A stretch of DNA of 6,681 bases from Prevotellaceae bacterium UBA2757 (GTDB taxonomy: Bacteria; Bacteroidota; Bacteroidia; Bacteroidales; Bacteroidaceae). The stretch spans positions 10,030 through 16,710 of the forward strand of contig DEJD01000009.1 of assembly GCA_002353215.1 (NCBI GenBank), read 5' to 3'. Each line of letters starts with the position of its first letter. The stretch's first letter is position 1. The position numbers and the translations under genes were made by a program. Below, in pieces: positions 6,059 to 6,681 of this stretch. Under the pieces are notes generated by a model. That model was not told the origin of the DNA and ran no database searches. It saw only the letters and a program-made list of their open reading frames with translations.

Positions 6059-6681
6059 ATGAAGACATTTAGAATTGGTGGAGTTCACCCGGCAGAAAAT
6101 AAACTGTCTGCTGCTGAGCCTATCAAAATTGCAGAGCTTCCAAAGGTTGCCGTTTATCCAATGGGACAACATATCGGTGCACCTGCTGTGCCTTGCGTCA
6201 AAAAAGGCGATAAGGTGAAGGTGGGTACGATGATAGCAGAGGCCGGCGGTTTTGTGTCAGCTCCTATTTTCTCTGGTGTCAGTGGAACTGTACTCAAAGT
6301 AGATACAGTAGTTGATGCCAGTGGGTATGCGAAGCCTGCTGTATATATTACTGTAGAAGGAGATGAATGGGAAGAGAGTATCGACCGTTCAGATAGACTC
6401 GTGACTACAAAAGAAAAACCAGAACTTACTCCAGAAGATATTATCGCAAAAATTAAGAATGCCGGTATTGTCGGTATGGGTGGTGCATGTTTCCCAACTC
6501 ATGTGAAACTGAGTCCTCCTCCAGGCAGTAAGCCGGAATGGGTTATCATCAATGCTGTAGAATGTGAACCATATCTGACAGCTGACCACAGACTGATGCT
6601 TGAAAAGGCTAACGAAGTACTTGTGGGTGTTGACCTCCTGATGAAGGCAGGTAAGGTGAACAAGGCATACATCGGTATTGA
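6059..6681 (+). CDS. rnfC: Rnf complex subunit C, 3' partial
   Basis: The frame is open at the right edge: 207 codons of a protein usually around 440-450 residues. It starts at ATG 6059 with MKTFRIGGVHP, a typical RnfC N-terminus, 13 nt after rnfB. Residues about 30-82 form the barrel-sandwich (biotinyl/lipoyl-like) domain, with GQHIGAPAVPCVKKGDKV (36-53) and SAPIFSGVSGTV (67-78). GMGGACFPTHVKL (139-151) is the conserved GxGGAxFPTxxK loop shared with NuoF-type subunits and implicated in FMN/NADH binding. INAVECEPYLTADHRLM (164-180) is also diagnostic. Role in the family: peripheral subunit that carries the NAD(H) site and passes electrons between RnfB and NAD+. The C-terminal ferredoxin-type Fe-S motifs expected in this family lie beyond the window. 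It is co-transcribed with rseC and rnfB by spacing. Confidence 0.95.
   Translation, partial: MKTFRIGGVHPAENKLSAAEPIKIAELPKVAVYPMGQHIGAPAVPCVKKGDKVKVGTMIAEAGGFVSAPIFSGVSGTVLKVDTVVDASGYAKPAVYITVEGDEWEESIDRSDRLVTTKEKPELTPEDIIAKIKNAGIVGMGGACFPTHVKLSPPPGSKPEWVIINAVECEPYLTADHRLMLEKANEVLVGVDLLMKAGKVNKAYIGI

Overview
The window reads as chromosomal DNA of a Bacteroidota member, most likely Prevotella or a close Bacteroidales relative. This rests on the gene set (GH133-GT4-GH57 glycogen cluster; rseC-rnfB-rnfC order), on mostly A/T-rich translation starts without Shine-Dalgarno sequences, and on a TAnnTTTG-type -7 promoter element. All recognised genes lie on the + strand. I see no mobile element, CRISPR array, tRNA or rRNA.

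Region 1 (1-4320) is an alpha-glucan (glycogen) module. It holds the 3' three quarters of a glycogen debranching enzyme (GH133 / amylo-alpha-1,6-glucosidase), a GT-B glycosyltransferase of the glycogen synthase-like GT4 type, and a GH57 alpha-amylase-like protein, closed by a strong intrinsic terminator (4283-4320). The first two genes are 17 nt apart. The GH57 gene follows after a 74-nt A/T-rich gap with no visible terminator or convincing promoter, so the three are probably co-transcribed. The GH57 protein appears to lack both catalytic carboxylates of its family: Ser at the nucleophile position and Glu where the acid/base Asp is expected. It also carries a coiled coil and a Lys/Ala/Pro-rich tail, so a glucan-binding, scaffolding or regulatory role is more likely than hydrolysis. 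The debranching enzyme is also divergent at two normally conserved active-site motifs.

Region 2 (about 4400-6681) is the start of an Rnf (ion-translocating ferredoxin:NAD+ oxidoreductase) operon with its own promoter. It contains an RseC-family membrane protein (rseC), a long polyferredoxin RnfB with the N-terminal four-Cys domain plus four ferredoxin-type motifs, and the 5' part of rnfC, cut by the window end. Further rnf genes (D, G, E, A) are expected downstream but are not visible. RnfB has an unusual Ala/Pro/Lys linker and a C-terminal tail with a duplicated APLxPSQxILL peptide.

The two regions appear to be separate transcription units: alpha-glucan storage, then membrane redox energy conservation. 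Nothing in the sequence links them beyond adjacency. The best candidates for a second look are the GH57 pseudoenzyme with its tail and the repeated tail motif of RnfB.
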